Source of the DNA: Starkeya sp. ORNL1
Lineage (GTDB): Bacteria; Pseudomonadota; Alphaproteobacteria; Rhizobiales; Xanthobacteraceae
Assembly (NCBI RefSeq): GCF_012971745.1
Contig: NZ_CP048834.1
Span: 4,588,001 to 4,652,000 of the forward strand
Direction: 5' to 3'
DNA: 64,000 nt
In this document: piece after piece, positions 34,991 through 42,181 of the stretch
Position numbering within the stretch: position 1 is the stretch's first letter
Layout: each line of letters starts with the position of its first letter
The notes under the pieces: model-generated
The model's database searches: none
What the model saw: the letters and a program-made list of their open reading frames with translations, nothing else
What the model was told of the DNA's origin: nothing
Made by a program: the position numbers and the translations under genes

Positions 34991-35950
34991 TCAGTTTGGC
35001 TGAGGGATTTGAGCGTCTCGCAGGGTAGCGTTGGCGATGACGACGAGCTTTCGCGCGACAGCGGCGATGGCGAGGCGCTTTGGTTTTCCAGCGGCGGTGA
35101 GGCGCTGGTAGACGGCGCTCAAGGCTGGGTGGGCGCGTGCAGCGGAGAGCGCCGCCATGAAGAGCACGGGGCGCAGGGCTGCGCGGCCGCCGGTCATTCT
35201 TCGGTATTTTCGGGCGGATCCGGAATCTCTGGGATGGGGAGCGAGGCCGGCGAGGCTGGCGGCCTGTTTGGGGCCGAGCCGGCCGAGTTCGGGCAGCAGG
35301 GCGATGAGGGTGCGGGCGGCGACCGGGCCGATGCCCGGGATGGCGCGCAGGATCTGCTCGTGGCGCGCCAGGTCGGGGTCGGCGTCGAGTTGCTCGGCCA
35401 TGAGGCGGTCGATCTCGGCGATCTGGCTGGTGAGGAAGTGGATCTGCCGATCCAGCAATTGATGGAGCGGCTCGGCGCCTGGAGCGCCGCGCCGGTTCTT
35501 GGCCTGGGTGCGCTGGGCCAGCAGATCCTGACGATGGCGCAGCCGTGCGGCGAAGGCTTCGCGTTCGCGGCTGGGCACTTGCCAGGGCGTCAGGGTGGCG
35601 GCGCGTTCGCGGCCGTACCGGCTCAACCAGGCGGCGTCGATCCGGTCGGTCTTGGCGCGTCCGCCATGGGAGGCGATGAAGGCCTTCGCCTGGGCGGCGT
35701 CCACGCGGGCGGCCGGCAAGCCCACCGCGGCCGCCGTCTCGAGCAGCGCGCGCTCGTAGCCGCCAGTGGTCTCGCAAATCAGCCAGTCATAGCCGGCGTA
35801 GGGCGCCAGCGCCGCGCCCAGGCTCTCGGGGGTGTTGGCCGCGCTCCAGCTGCGGCCGGTTTGGTCGTCATGGAAGACGATGCTGCCCTTGGCGACATCG
35901 GCGCCCAGGATGCGCAGGCCGGCATTGGCCGGCGGGATGGGTTGAGGCAT
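34991..35950 (-). CDS. IS110-family transposase (DEDD recombinase)
   Basis: A 319-residue, apparently intact IS110-type recombinase. The RuvC-like N-terminal domain has the DEDD set: Asp18 (GADVAK), Glu60 (ICETTGGYE), Asp102 and Asp105 (KTDRIDA). The C-terminal Transposase_20 domain starts with IPGIGPVAARTLIALLPELG, and the candidate catalytic Ser is in DSGSARKYRRMTGGR (Ser243 or Ser245). Such enzymes recombine DNA guided by a noncoding 'bridge' RNA encoded next to the gene. Confidence 0.95.
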   Translation of the reverse strand: MPQPIPPANAGLRILGADVAKGSIVFHDDQTGRSWSAANTPESLGAALAPYAGYDWLICETTGGYERALLETAAAVGLPAARVDAAQAKAFIASHGGRAKTDRIDAAWLSRYGRERAATLTPWQVPSREREAFAARLRHRQDLLAQRTQAKNRRGAPGAEPLHQLLDRQIHFLTSQIAEIDRLMAEQLDADPDLARHEQILRAIPGIGPVAARTLIALLPELGRLGPKQAASLAGLAPHPRDSGSARKYRRMTGGRAALRPVLFMAALSAARAHPALSAVYQRLTAAGKPKRLAIAAVARKLVVIANATLRDAQIPQPN

Positions 35951-36150
35951 GATCTCGCTCGGCTTCGGATTGTCTGCGGGCGCGCTCGCGCGGCCCAGTC
36001 AAGTCAACAAGCACACGAAGCCGGCCCGCCGCCGGACCTTGATGACGACGGGCGTATCGCCCGATCCCAGAACGGCCGCAGCGGCGGGCGCAGATCCGGG
36101 GCTGGCCGGCCCCGGATCTGCTTCCGGCCAACACCACAATGCATCATCTC
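35951..36150 (-). ncRNA. Candidate bridge (guide) RNA of the IS110 element
   Basis: About 200 bp upstream of the transposase start has no gene but holds a strong hairpin: GCAGATCCGGGGC pairs over 13 bp with GCCCCGGATCTGC (36090-36122). IS110-group elements encode their bridge RNA in the noncoding end upstream of the recombinase, so this is where it should be. The target- and donor-binding loops cannot be read without the element's ends. Confidence 0.4.
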
Positions 36151-36159
36151 CAACAGACA

Positions 36160-36254
36160 ATCCCGGACGCGCCAAAGGCGCGAGCCGGGATCGCACGAAG
36201 GCAGAGAGCGTCACGCGATCCCGGATACGGCCTGGCGGCCGTTCCGGGATGACG
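36160..36254. repeat. Intergenic inverted repeat, family R1 (copy 4)
   Basis: ATCCCGGACGCGCC..GGCGCGAGCCGGGAT forms one hairpin and GATCCCGGATACGGCC..GGCCGTTCCGGGATGAC another, in the R1 layout. It lies between the IS110 element and the stop codon of the NicX-like gene. Confidence 0.8.
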
Positions 36255-36268
36255 GGAACTCCTTTGGA

Positions 36269-37324
36269 TCAGGCGTTGCCTTCGATCGGCACCAGGAACT
36301 GGCCGTGCTCGATGCGCTTCACGCCGTCGACATAGAGGGTCGGCTCGAGGATGACGCCGTCCATATGGATCTTGGACATGATGGAGCCGCCGACATCGAC
36401 ATTGGTGCCGAGGCCGAAATGCATCGTGCCCATGATGTTCTTGTCTTCGCGCTGGATGCCGCGAACGATGGCCTTGGCATTGACGCCGACCGAGGCTTCG
36501 GCCGGGCACATATAGGCGTTGTCGTCGCCATAGGTGGCGAGGAAGTCGCGCAGGATGCGGGCGTCGACGCCGCCGTCGATGCTGACGATGCGGCCCTTCT
36601 TCACGGTGAGCTCGATCGGCGAGCCGAGCAGGCCGAGATGGTGCATGGTGAGGTCGATCACCAGCTTGCCCTCGGCGGTGCCCTCGATCGGGGCGACGTT
36701 GAATTCGCCGGTCGGGTACAGATAGTAATAGAGCTTGCCGGCGGGCCGGTTCTCGTCCTTCTGGAAATTGATGATCTTGTAGGGATCGAAGCTGTCGGAC
36801 GGCAGCGGCGGGACCCAGATCATATTCTCGACGCTATAGGTGAAGTCGGTGCCATAGCGCGAGGTGACGCGGCAACTCTTGGCGCCTTCGCCGAATATGT
36901 TCTTGCCGACATAGTGCTTGCGCACCGCGATCTGCTTCATGTCGTCGGTGATGGCGCCGGACTGCAGCCATTCGAGCCGCATGCCGCCATCGAGGCAGAT
37001 GGAGGGGATGCCGGCTTCCATCGAGCGCAGGCTCGCCGCGCAGTGCAGCATGCCGGTGGACGAGCACAGGATGTTGACGTCCGACTTCATCATGGCTTCG
37101 CAGACCGCGGACGGCGGATCGTAATAGTCGGCCGGGCGGCGCGGGAACAGGCACAGCGTGGCATCGGCCTCGATGTCGGCCAGGATCGTCATGATGGCCT
37201 GCCACACCCGCGGATCATGCTCGGTGTCGGACAGGACGAGCACGCGCTGACCCTTACTGATGTTTCGCACAAGGGGGCGACGCAGATGTTCCAGCGTGCC
37301 CGTGATCAGCCCACTCGTCGTCAT
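36269..37324 (-). CDS. NicX/M29-aminopeptidase-like metalloprotein
   Basis: A 351-residue protein resembling the 2,5-dihydroxypyridine dioxygenase (NicX)/M29 aminopeptidase superfamily. The C-terminal half has MCPAEASVGVN (Glu276), GTMHFGLGTN (His302) and SKIHMDGVI (His320, Asp322). The His-x-Asp pair matches the His318/Asp320 iron ligands reported for NicX of Pseudomonas putida; the third ligand is less clear. AGGAGAGG precedes the ATG at 37324. It has its own FadR-type operators and once probably shared a transcript with the isochorismatase-like gene. It could be a ring-opening dioxygenase or a peptidase-like hydrolase; I favour the former by context only. Confidence 0.8.
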   Translation of the reverse strand: MTTSGLITGTLEHLRRPLVRNISKGQRVLVLSDTEHDPRVWQAIMTILADIEADATLCLFPRRPADYYDPPSAVCEAMMKSDVNILCSSTGMLHCAASLRSMEAGIPSICLDGGMRLEWLQSGAITDDMKQIAVRKHYVGKNIFGEGAKSCRVTSRYGTDFTYSVENMIWVPPLPSDSFDPYKIINFQKDENRPAGKLYYYLYPTGEFNVAPIEGTAEGKLVIDLTMHHLGLLGSPIELTVKKGRIVSIDGGVDARILRDFLATYGDDNAYMCPAEASVGVNAKAIVRGIQREDKNIMGTMHFGLGTNVDVGGSIMSKIHMDGVILEPTLYVDGVKRIEHGQFLVPIEGNA

Positions 37325-37370
37325 TCGATCCTCTCCTAAAACCGGGCCGGTGCGCCCCGGCCTCCTCACC

Positions 37371-37389
37371 AATAGTGTCGACATTAATT
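37371..37389. promoter_or_regulatory. FadR/GntR-type operator before the NicX-like gene
   Basis: AATAGTGTCGACATTAATT centres on GTCGAC 50 bp upstream of the ATG at 37324. Confidence 0.7.
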
Positions 37390-37510
37390 CATCGCGGTCA
37401 AGAGGCCGGTCGACACTTCGCGCATGCTCGGTATCGACGCATTTGTTGCAAGACAAGCGATTAGAACGCATTCGCGAACATTGTGGGGTGTTCGCACAAG
37501 CGGCAGATTG

Positions 37511-37527
37511 AAATTTATGTCGACTTG
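37511..37527. promoter_or_regulatory. Second FadR-like site near the end of the MFS gene
   Basis: AAATTTATGTCGACTTG has GTCGAC with an imperfect right half. It lies just beyond the MFS stop codon (37547) and about 190 bp upstream of the NicX-like start. Confidence 0.45.
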
Positions 37528-37546
37528 TTGTGAGGCCGACGCTCGA

Positions 37547-38788
37547 TCAGCGCCTTGGCGACCAGCACAGCGCGGAGCCGCCCAGGGCCACCAGCGAGAG
37601 CGCCAGGAACGCATTGGAGAAGCCGATGAGAAGCGCCAGCGCACCGAACAGCGGCGGGCCGAGCACGATGCCGAGATAGGAGAACAGCAGCGCCCCGCTC
37701 GCCGCGAAGCCGGCCTGCGCCGGTTCCACCTCGCGCATCAGATTGGCAAGGAACACGCCGTTCCAGCCGCTGGCGGTGCCGCCGAGCACGAACACCACCG
37801 CTCCGATGACCCAGTTCGGCGTGGCCGGCGTGAGCAGGCCGGTGAGGATGCAGGCCAGCGCCATGATCAGCCCGATGATGCCGAGCGTCAGGCGCAACGC
37901 GTTGAAGCGGTCGGCGATGAAGCCCCAGGCAATGCGGCCGACGACGGCGGCGGCCTGGCTGACGCCGAGCATGATGCCGGCGAGGATCAGGTCGCGGCCG
38001 AGCTCGGCCATCAGGAAGACGACCAGCAGGGAGCTCACGATCAGCTGCATCGCGCCGTAGATGGTGGAGGCGAAGCAGAGCCCGAGCAGATGGCGGGCGC
38101 TCAGTATCAGGCGCAGCGGCGCGAACAGGCCCGGCGCGCGCGGCACGTGCTGTGGCGGCGCCTCCTTGCGCACGATGGCGAGCGCGGTCCCGGTGGTAAC
38201 CGCGCCCAGGGTTATGGCGGCGCCAGCGATCAGCATCGCGCTGGTCAGGCCGAACGCCACCACCAGCGGCGGGATCAGCAGCCCGGCCAGCACGCCGCCG
38301 AGCGGCACCGCGGTCTGGCGGATGGACAGGAACAGGGCGAGGTTCGGGATCGGGCCCTGGCCGGCAATGGCCTGCTGGCTGGCGGGCGTCAGCGGCCCGT
38401 AGCACAGGCCCATGCAGGCGGTGGCGATGAGCACGCTCGCCAGCGATGCCATGCCGAACAGCGCCATCGTGAAGCCGCCGGCGGCGATGCACGCGAAGCT
38501 GAGCCGCAATGGTCCCAGCCGACCGATCAGGCTGGCCGAGCACAGCGTGCCGACCGCGATGAAGCTGTAGTTCAGCGTGGCATAGAGCCCGGTCGCCTCC
38601 GCCGGCAGATGGACGGCGGCGATTACCCGGTCGGCGACCACCGGCGGGGTCATCACCACCAGCGACATGATGGTCTGCGGGAACATGGTGGCGAACAGCA
38701 ACGCCCAGTTTCCGGAGGTCCGGTTCGGGGCGGGCGCTGTGGTTCCAGGCTGCGCCGTGCCGTGCGGATGGCTGCCGTTGCTGAGCAT
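37547..38788 (-). CDS. Major facilitator superfamily transporter
   Basis: A 413-residue MFS protein with 12 predicted membrane segments. The loop 2-3 type motif is GRLGPLRLSF and the later one is GFIADRFNALRLTL, the two half-repeats of the fold. YGPLTPASQQAIAG resembles the segment-4/5 region of aromatic-acid or metabolite MFS importers. The start is the ATG at 38788 after GAAGGCCC. It is divergent from the enoyl-CoA hydratase gene, with LacI-type sites between them. Substrate unknown. Confidence 0.9.
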   Translation of the reverse strand: MLSNGSHPHGTAQPGTTAPAPNRTSGNWALLFATMFPQTIMSLVVMTPPVVADRVIAAVHLPAEATGLYATLNYSFIAVGTLCSASLIGRLGPLRLSFACIAAGGFTMALFGMASLASVLIATACMGLCYGPLTPASQQAIAGQGPIPNLALFLSIRQTAVPLGGVLAGLLIPPLVVAFGLTSAMLIAGAAITLGAVTTGTALAIVRKEAPPQHVPRAPGLFAPLRLILSARHLLGLCFASTIYGAMQLIVSSLLVVFLMAELGRDLILAGIMLGVSQAAAVVGRIAWGFIADRFNALRLTLGIIGLIMALACILTGLLTPATPNWVIGAVVFVLGGTASGWNGVFLANLMREVEPAQAGFAASGALLFSYLGIVLGPPLFGALALLIGFSNAFLALSLVALGGSALCWSPRR

Positions 38789-38860
38789 GTCGGGCCTTCG
38801 GCGCACCGTTCCTGCGGGCCGCGCGCGAGGCGAGGCAGTCGGCGAAGCGGCGGATTAATC

Positions 38861-38942
38861 GTTTTCCGAAAACTCCACATTTCCTTGGACGTGTCAATGA
38901 AACTGCTTCATTGAAAGGCTCCACCTGGAGTGAAACGTTTAA
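38861..38942. promoter_or_regulatory. Cluster of LacI-type sites (MFS / enoyl-CoA hydratase divergon)
   Basis: TGAAACGTTTAA (38931-38942) differs from the palindrome TGAAACGTTTCA at one base. TGAAACTGCTTCA (38898-38910) has the same arms with a one-base longer centre. GTTTTCCGAAAAC (38861-38873) is a further inverted repeat. All lie between the divergent genes, so both may be controlled by one of the two LacI paralogues. Confidence 0.6.
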
Positions 38943-38965
38943 CTGAGAATGGCCGGAGAACAGCC

Positions 38966-39757
38966 GTGACGACTTCCCATGAGACGCTGCTGGTCGAGCA
39001 GCGCGAGCATGTTCTGGTAGTGACCCTGAACCGGCCGGCGGTGGGCAATGCCGTCGATCTTGCCATGGTCACCGAGCTCACCGGCCTGTTGTCCGCGCTT
39101 GCCATCGATGCCGGCCCGACGCGCTGCGTCGTGCTCACCGGGGCCGGCGAGCGGGTGTTCTGCTCTGGCGGCGACATGAAGGAGATTCGGACCGCGACCC
39201 CGGAAGCGATACGCCGGCGCCGTGCGTTGATGGAGCAACTGATCCGCCAACTGGTCGATTCGCCTTTTCCGATCATCGCCGCTGTAAATGGCGCGGCGGT
39301 GGGGGGCGGCTGCGAGATCGTGCTGGCGGTGGATTTCGCCTATGGCGCGGAGAGCGCGACCTTCTCGCTTCCCGAGGTCAAGCGCGCCATCTCGCCCGGC
39401 GCCGGCGGCACCCAGACCCTGCCGCGGGCCTGCGGCGTGCGCCGCGCCAAGGAACTGATCCTCACCGGCGCCGCCTTCTCAGCGGCTGAGGCCTACGAAT
39501 GGGGCATCCTCAACAAGGTGCTCCCGGCCGCCGAATTGCTGGAAGCCACAATCGCTGTGGCCGGGGCCATCGCCAGCGCCGCTCCGGTCGCGGTGCGGCA
39601 GGCGAAGAAGGCGCTTTCCGTTGCCGGCGAGGTGGACCTCGCCACCGGCTTTCGCATCGAGCTCGACGCCTATGAGCGCACGGCCTCGACGAAGGACCGT
39701 CAAGAAGCGATCGCCGCCTTCGCCGAGAAGCGCGAGCCGGTGTTTCGGGGGGAGTGA
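38966..39757 (+). CDS. Enoyl-CoA hydratase/isomerase (crotonase) family
   Basis: A 263-residue crotonase. FCSGGDMKEI forms the first oxyanion segment, AAVNGAAVGGGCEI the second, with its Glu, and LPEVKRAISPGAGGTQTLPR carries the second catalytic Glu, so hydration of a 2-enoyl-CoA is plausible. The start is a GTG at 38966 after GGCCGGAGAA. The longer frame from 38930 would run through the operator cluster. It is probably an additional hydratase for the CoA esters made here. Confidence 0.9.
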   Translation: MTTSHETLLVEQREHVLVVTLNRPAVGNAVDLAMVTELTGLLSALAIDAGPTRCVVLTGAGERVFCSGGDMKEIRTATPEAIRRRRALMEQLIRQLVDSPFPIIAAVNGAAVGGGCEIVLAVDFAYGAESATFSLPEVKRAISPGAGGTQTLPRACGVRRAKELILTGAAFSAAEAYEWGILNKVLPAAELLEATIAVAGAIASAAPVAVRQAKKALSVAGEVDLATGFRIELDAYERTASTKDRQEAIAAFAEKREPVFRGE

Positions 39758-39780
39758 GGGGGCAGGTCGCCTTGCTTGAG

Positions 39781-39880
39781 CATCCTTCGAGGCTCGCTGC
39801 GCTCGCACCTCAGGATGACGTGGTTCTTTTACACGCGACGCCATCCTGAGGCGCCCGCCATGGGCGGGCCTCGAAGGATG
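39781..39880. repeat. Intergenic inverted repeat, family R2 (copy 3)
   Basis: CATCCTTCGAGGC and GCCTCGAAGGATG are the outer arms, with CACCTCAGGATGAC and CCATCCTGAGG inside. It ends the enoyl-CoA hydratase unit before the converging small gene. Confidence 0.9.
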
Positions 39881-39896
39881 CTGCAGCCGAACGCCC

Positions 39897-40115
39897 TCAA
39901 AAATCCGAGGCGATGCCCTTCACTTCCCAGTCGCCATAGCGCACCGGCTCCGGGCCGCCTCGGCCATTGATTTCCTTCTGCGCTATGCCTTCCTCGGCCG
40001 CACGCTGGGCGCGGCGCTCTTCGGCCTCGGCAATGGCGCGCCGTGCCGCGGGCGAGAGCGGGCGGGGCTTCGGCGCGGCGGGTTCGGATTTATCGGCGGT
40101 GCGGTTCTCGGCCAT
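39897..40115 (-). CDS. DUF1674 / SdhAF4-like succinate dehydrogenase assembly factor
   Basis: A 72-residue protein with an Arg/Glu/Ala-rich helical middle and the conserved C-terminal block [20 protein letters not shown], the DUF1674 signature. Homologues protect the flavinated SdhA subunit during complex II assembly. The start is the ATG at 40115 within a longer frame. It is divergent from htpX, an arrangement that is common in alphaproteobacteria. Confidence 0.9.
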   Translation of the reverse strand: MAENRTADKSEPAAPKPRPLSPAARRAIAEAEERRAQRAAEEGIAQKEINGRGGPEPVRYGDWEVKGIASDF

Positions 40116-40279
40116 GGCTGATTGGAACCATTGCGGGCACCCGTTCGTCAAGAGTACGAAAGGTTCGGAGCGTGGCCGGCGGGGCCAACTCCGCGCGAGG
40201 CTACCTTGCGGAAGGCGGCGGCGCTTCCCATCCTAGTCCGCAAGCCGCGCCAATCGGCATGGGGCGGCCGGAGGGACCG

Positions 40280-41227
40280 ATGAACTATTTTCGCACGGCG
40301 ATCCTGCTGGCGGGCATGACGGCGCTGTTCATGGCCGTCGGCTTCCTGCTGGGCGGGCGCAGCGGCATGATGATCGCGCTGGTCGTCGCCGCCGGCATGA
40401 ACATCTTCAGCTACTGGAACTCCGACAAGATGGTGCTGTCGATGTACGGCGCCCGGCAGGTCGACCGCAATTCGGCGCCGGAATTCGTCGGCATGATCGA
40501 GGAACTGGCGGGGCGCGCGCAATTGCCGATGCCGCGCGTCTTCATCATGGACAACCCGCAGCCCAATGCCTTCGCCACCGGCCGCAACCCGCAGAATGCG
40601 GCGGTGGCGGCGACCACCGGCCTGTTGAATTCGCTGTCGCGCGAGGAGGTGGCCGGCGTGATGGCGCATGAGCTGGCGCACATCAAGAACCATGACACGC
40701 TGACCATGACCATCACCGCGACCCTGGCGGGCGCCATCTCGATGCTGGCGAATTTCGGCATGTTCTTCGGCGGGCGCGACAACAATCGACCGTTCGGCGC
40801 CATCGGCACCATCGTGATGATGGTCCTCGCCCCGCTCGCCGCGATGGTGGTGCAGATGGCGATCTCGCGTTCGCGCGAATATGAGGCTGACAAGCTCGGC
40901 GCGCAGATCTGCGGCCAGCCGATGTGGCTGGCCTCAGCGTTGGCCAAGATCTCCAATGCCGCCCATCAGGTGCCGAACATGGAAGCCGAGCACAATCCGG
41001 CCACCGCCCACATGTTCATCATTAACCCCTTGTCCGGCGAGCGCATGGACAATCTGTTCTCTACCCATCCCGCCACCGAGAACCGCATCGCCGCGCTGCG
41101 CGCGCTGGCCCAGCAGATGGGCGCCGGCGATGGCAATTGGGGCGGCACCAGCGCCCAGCCGACCAGTGCGCCGCGCAGCGGTGCCTGGGGCACTGACGCC
41201 GGCACGCGGCGGGGGCCGTGGGGCTGA
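40280..41227 (+). CDS. htpX: HtpX membrane metalloprotease
   Basis: A 315-residue zinc protease of the inner membrane that degrades misfolded membrane proteins. Two N-terminal and two internal hydrophobic segments are visible. The active site is HELAH at 130-134, with the third ligand Glu in [12 protein letters not shown]. The C-terminus is a Gly/Ser/Thr-rich tail. GGAGGGACC precedes the ATG at 40280; longer frames upstream lack a good ribosome site. Confidence 0.95.
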   Translation: MNYFRTAILLAGMTALFMAVGFLLGGRSGMMIALVVAAGMNIFSYWNSDKMVLSMYGARQVDRNSAPEFVGMIEELAGRAQLPMPRVFIMDNPQPNAFATGRNPQNAAVAATTGLLNSLSREEVAGVMAHELAHIKNHDTLTMTITATLAGAISMLANFGMFFGGRDNNRPFGAIGTIVMMVLAPLAAMVVQMAISRSREYEADKLGAQICGQPMWLASALAKISNAAHQVPNMEAEHNPATAHMFIINPLSGERMDNLFSTHPATENRIAALRALAQQMGAGDGNWGGTSAQPTSAPRSGAWGTDAGTRRGPWG

Positions 41228-41242
41228 GCGGAGGTCGTTCGC

Positions 41243-41700
41243 CTATTCGGCGGCGGCGCGAATGACCTTGTCGGCCCGGCCGCGCTGGATCCGACGCCGG
41301 AACTGGACGCTGTCCGCCCGGTAATAGGCGCGGGAGCTGTAGGCCGGCTGGCCATTGGCGAGATAGACGATGCGCTCGACCAGGATCAGCGGGTGGCCGA
41401 GCGGCACCCGCAGCGTCTCGGCACACGTCGGCGATAATGAAGACGATGGTCTCGTCGGCGCTTTCCGGCGGTAAGCCGTAGACCCCTTCGAGCGCACGAT
41501 AGAGCGGCAGCCAAAGGTCGCGGCGCTGCGGGTCAGCAGCGTCACCGGCGCGGAAGGCAACGGCCGCTCGTCGTCCAGCTATATCTTGCGGATCTTGTAG
41601 AGATCCTGCCCGGCGCCGACAGCGAGTTCGGCGGCGATCGGGTCGGCCGCCGGCACGGTCTCGACGCTGTCGATCGTCGAAGCACTGGCCGGGTGTCGCC
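41243..41700 (-). pseudogene. Decayed HutC/GntR-type regulator (UTRA domain remnant)
   Basis: Pieces of a UTRA ligand domain lie in three frames. AVGAGQDLYKIRKI, followed by a TAG, is in one. DLWLPLYRALEGVYGLP and ADETIVFIIADVC are in a second. PLGHPLILVERIVYLANGQ and AYYRADSVQF, running to the stop at 41243, are in a third. The order is that of a HutC-family regulator, so there are at least one stop and two frameshifts. The DNA-binding half is missing: the remnant breaks off about 80 bp before the tRNA gene, suggesting truncation by an insertion there. Confidence 0.85.
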
Positions 41701-41783
41701 GCGAGCCCGCAGCGAGGTATCTGCGGTGGTCGGCCGCGCCGCGCTTGAAAAAACAGGCCTTCGCGTTTATCAGGTGGCGCGGC

Positions 41784-41859
41784 GCCGCGGTAGCTCAGCT
41801 GGTAGAGCAACGCATTCGTAATGCGTGGGTCGGGGGTTCGAATCCCTTCCGCGGCACCA
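41784..41859 (+). tRNA. tRNA-Thr (anticodon CGT)
   Basis: GCCGCGG pairs with CCGCGGC to give a 7-bp acceptor stem, followed by A and an encoded CCA. The anticodon stem ACGCA/TGCGT closes a TTCGTAA loop with anticodon CGT, which reads ACG (Thr). The T arm is GGGGGTTCGAATCCCTT-like. Total 76 bases. Confidence 0.97.
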
Positions 41860-41964
41860 GTTCCTCCATATCAGGCAGTGTCAGCGCGCCTAGAATTGCA
41901 TCATATGCGGTTGATGCTACTAGAGAAAACCGCGAGCATTCGTCTCCTCCAGTCTCATATCCGC

Positions 41965-42099
41965 TCAATTCCGATCAGTGCATCTCGCTAATTCGTTGGC
42001 CTCGATGTTGGCCTGAACCTGCGCTCTGTTGGCCTCGGAACAGAAACAGCGCGGGGCGGGAAATGCCTTTATCGGACACGGCGTCCCGAAAGGAGGCAT
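41965..42099 (-). CDS. Possible 44-residue Cys-containing peptide
   Basis: In the 322-bp gap between the tRNA and the large operon, a minus-strand ATG at 42099 opens a 44-codon frame with cysteines at 8, 18, 20 and 40 and a regular helical tail (NRAQVQANIEANELAR). The tail looks coding rather than random, but I recognise no family and the ribosome site is poor. Nothing else in the gap is convincing. Confidence 0.3.
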   Translation of the reverse strand: MPPFGTPCPIKAFPAPRCFCSEANRAQVQANIEANELARCTDRN

Positions 42100-42181
42100 C
42101 CATAGTCGGTCGCTCGCTCCAACGCGCTGAGCTGGAGCGACGACCAGCAGTTCGGAGGTCTTCGTCCGACCAGAAGCAACG

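Larger units (their letters stand above)
34975..36150 (-). mobile_element. IS110-family insertion sequence
   Basis: The element consists of one transposase gene (34991-35950) and about 200 bp of noncoding DNA upstream of it, as in IS110-group elements that lack terminal inverted repeats. Ends are estimates: no terminal repeat or target duplication is visible, as expected. It lies between two co-oriented genes (NicX-like and isochorismatase-like) and beside an R1 repeat, a favoured type of target for such elements. Confidence 0.7.

Noticed and set aside
37515..38924. A 469-codon minus-strand frame overlapping the MFS gene
   Set aside because: The MFS protein in the other frame has clear membrane segments and motifs; this frame is Arg/Pro-rich and has none.
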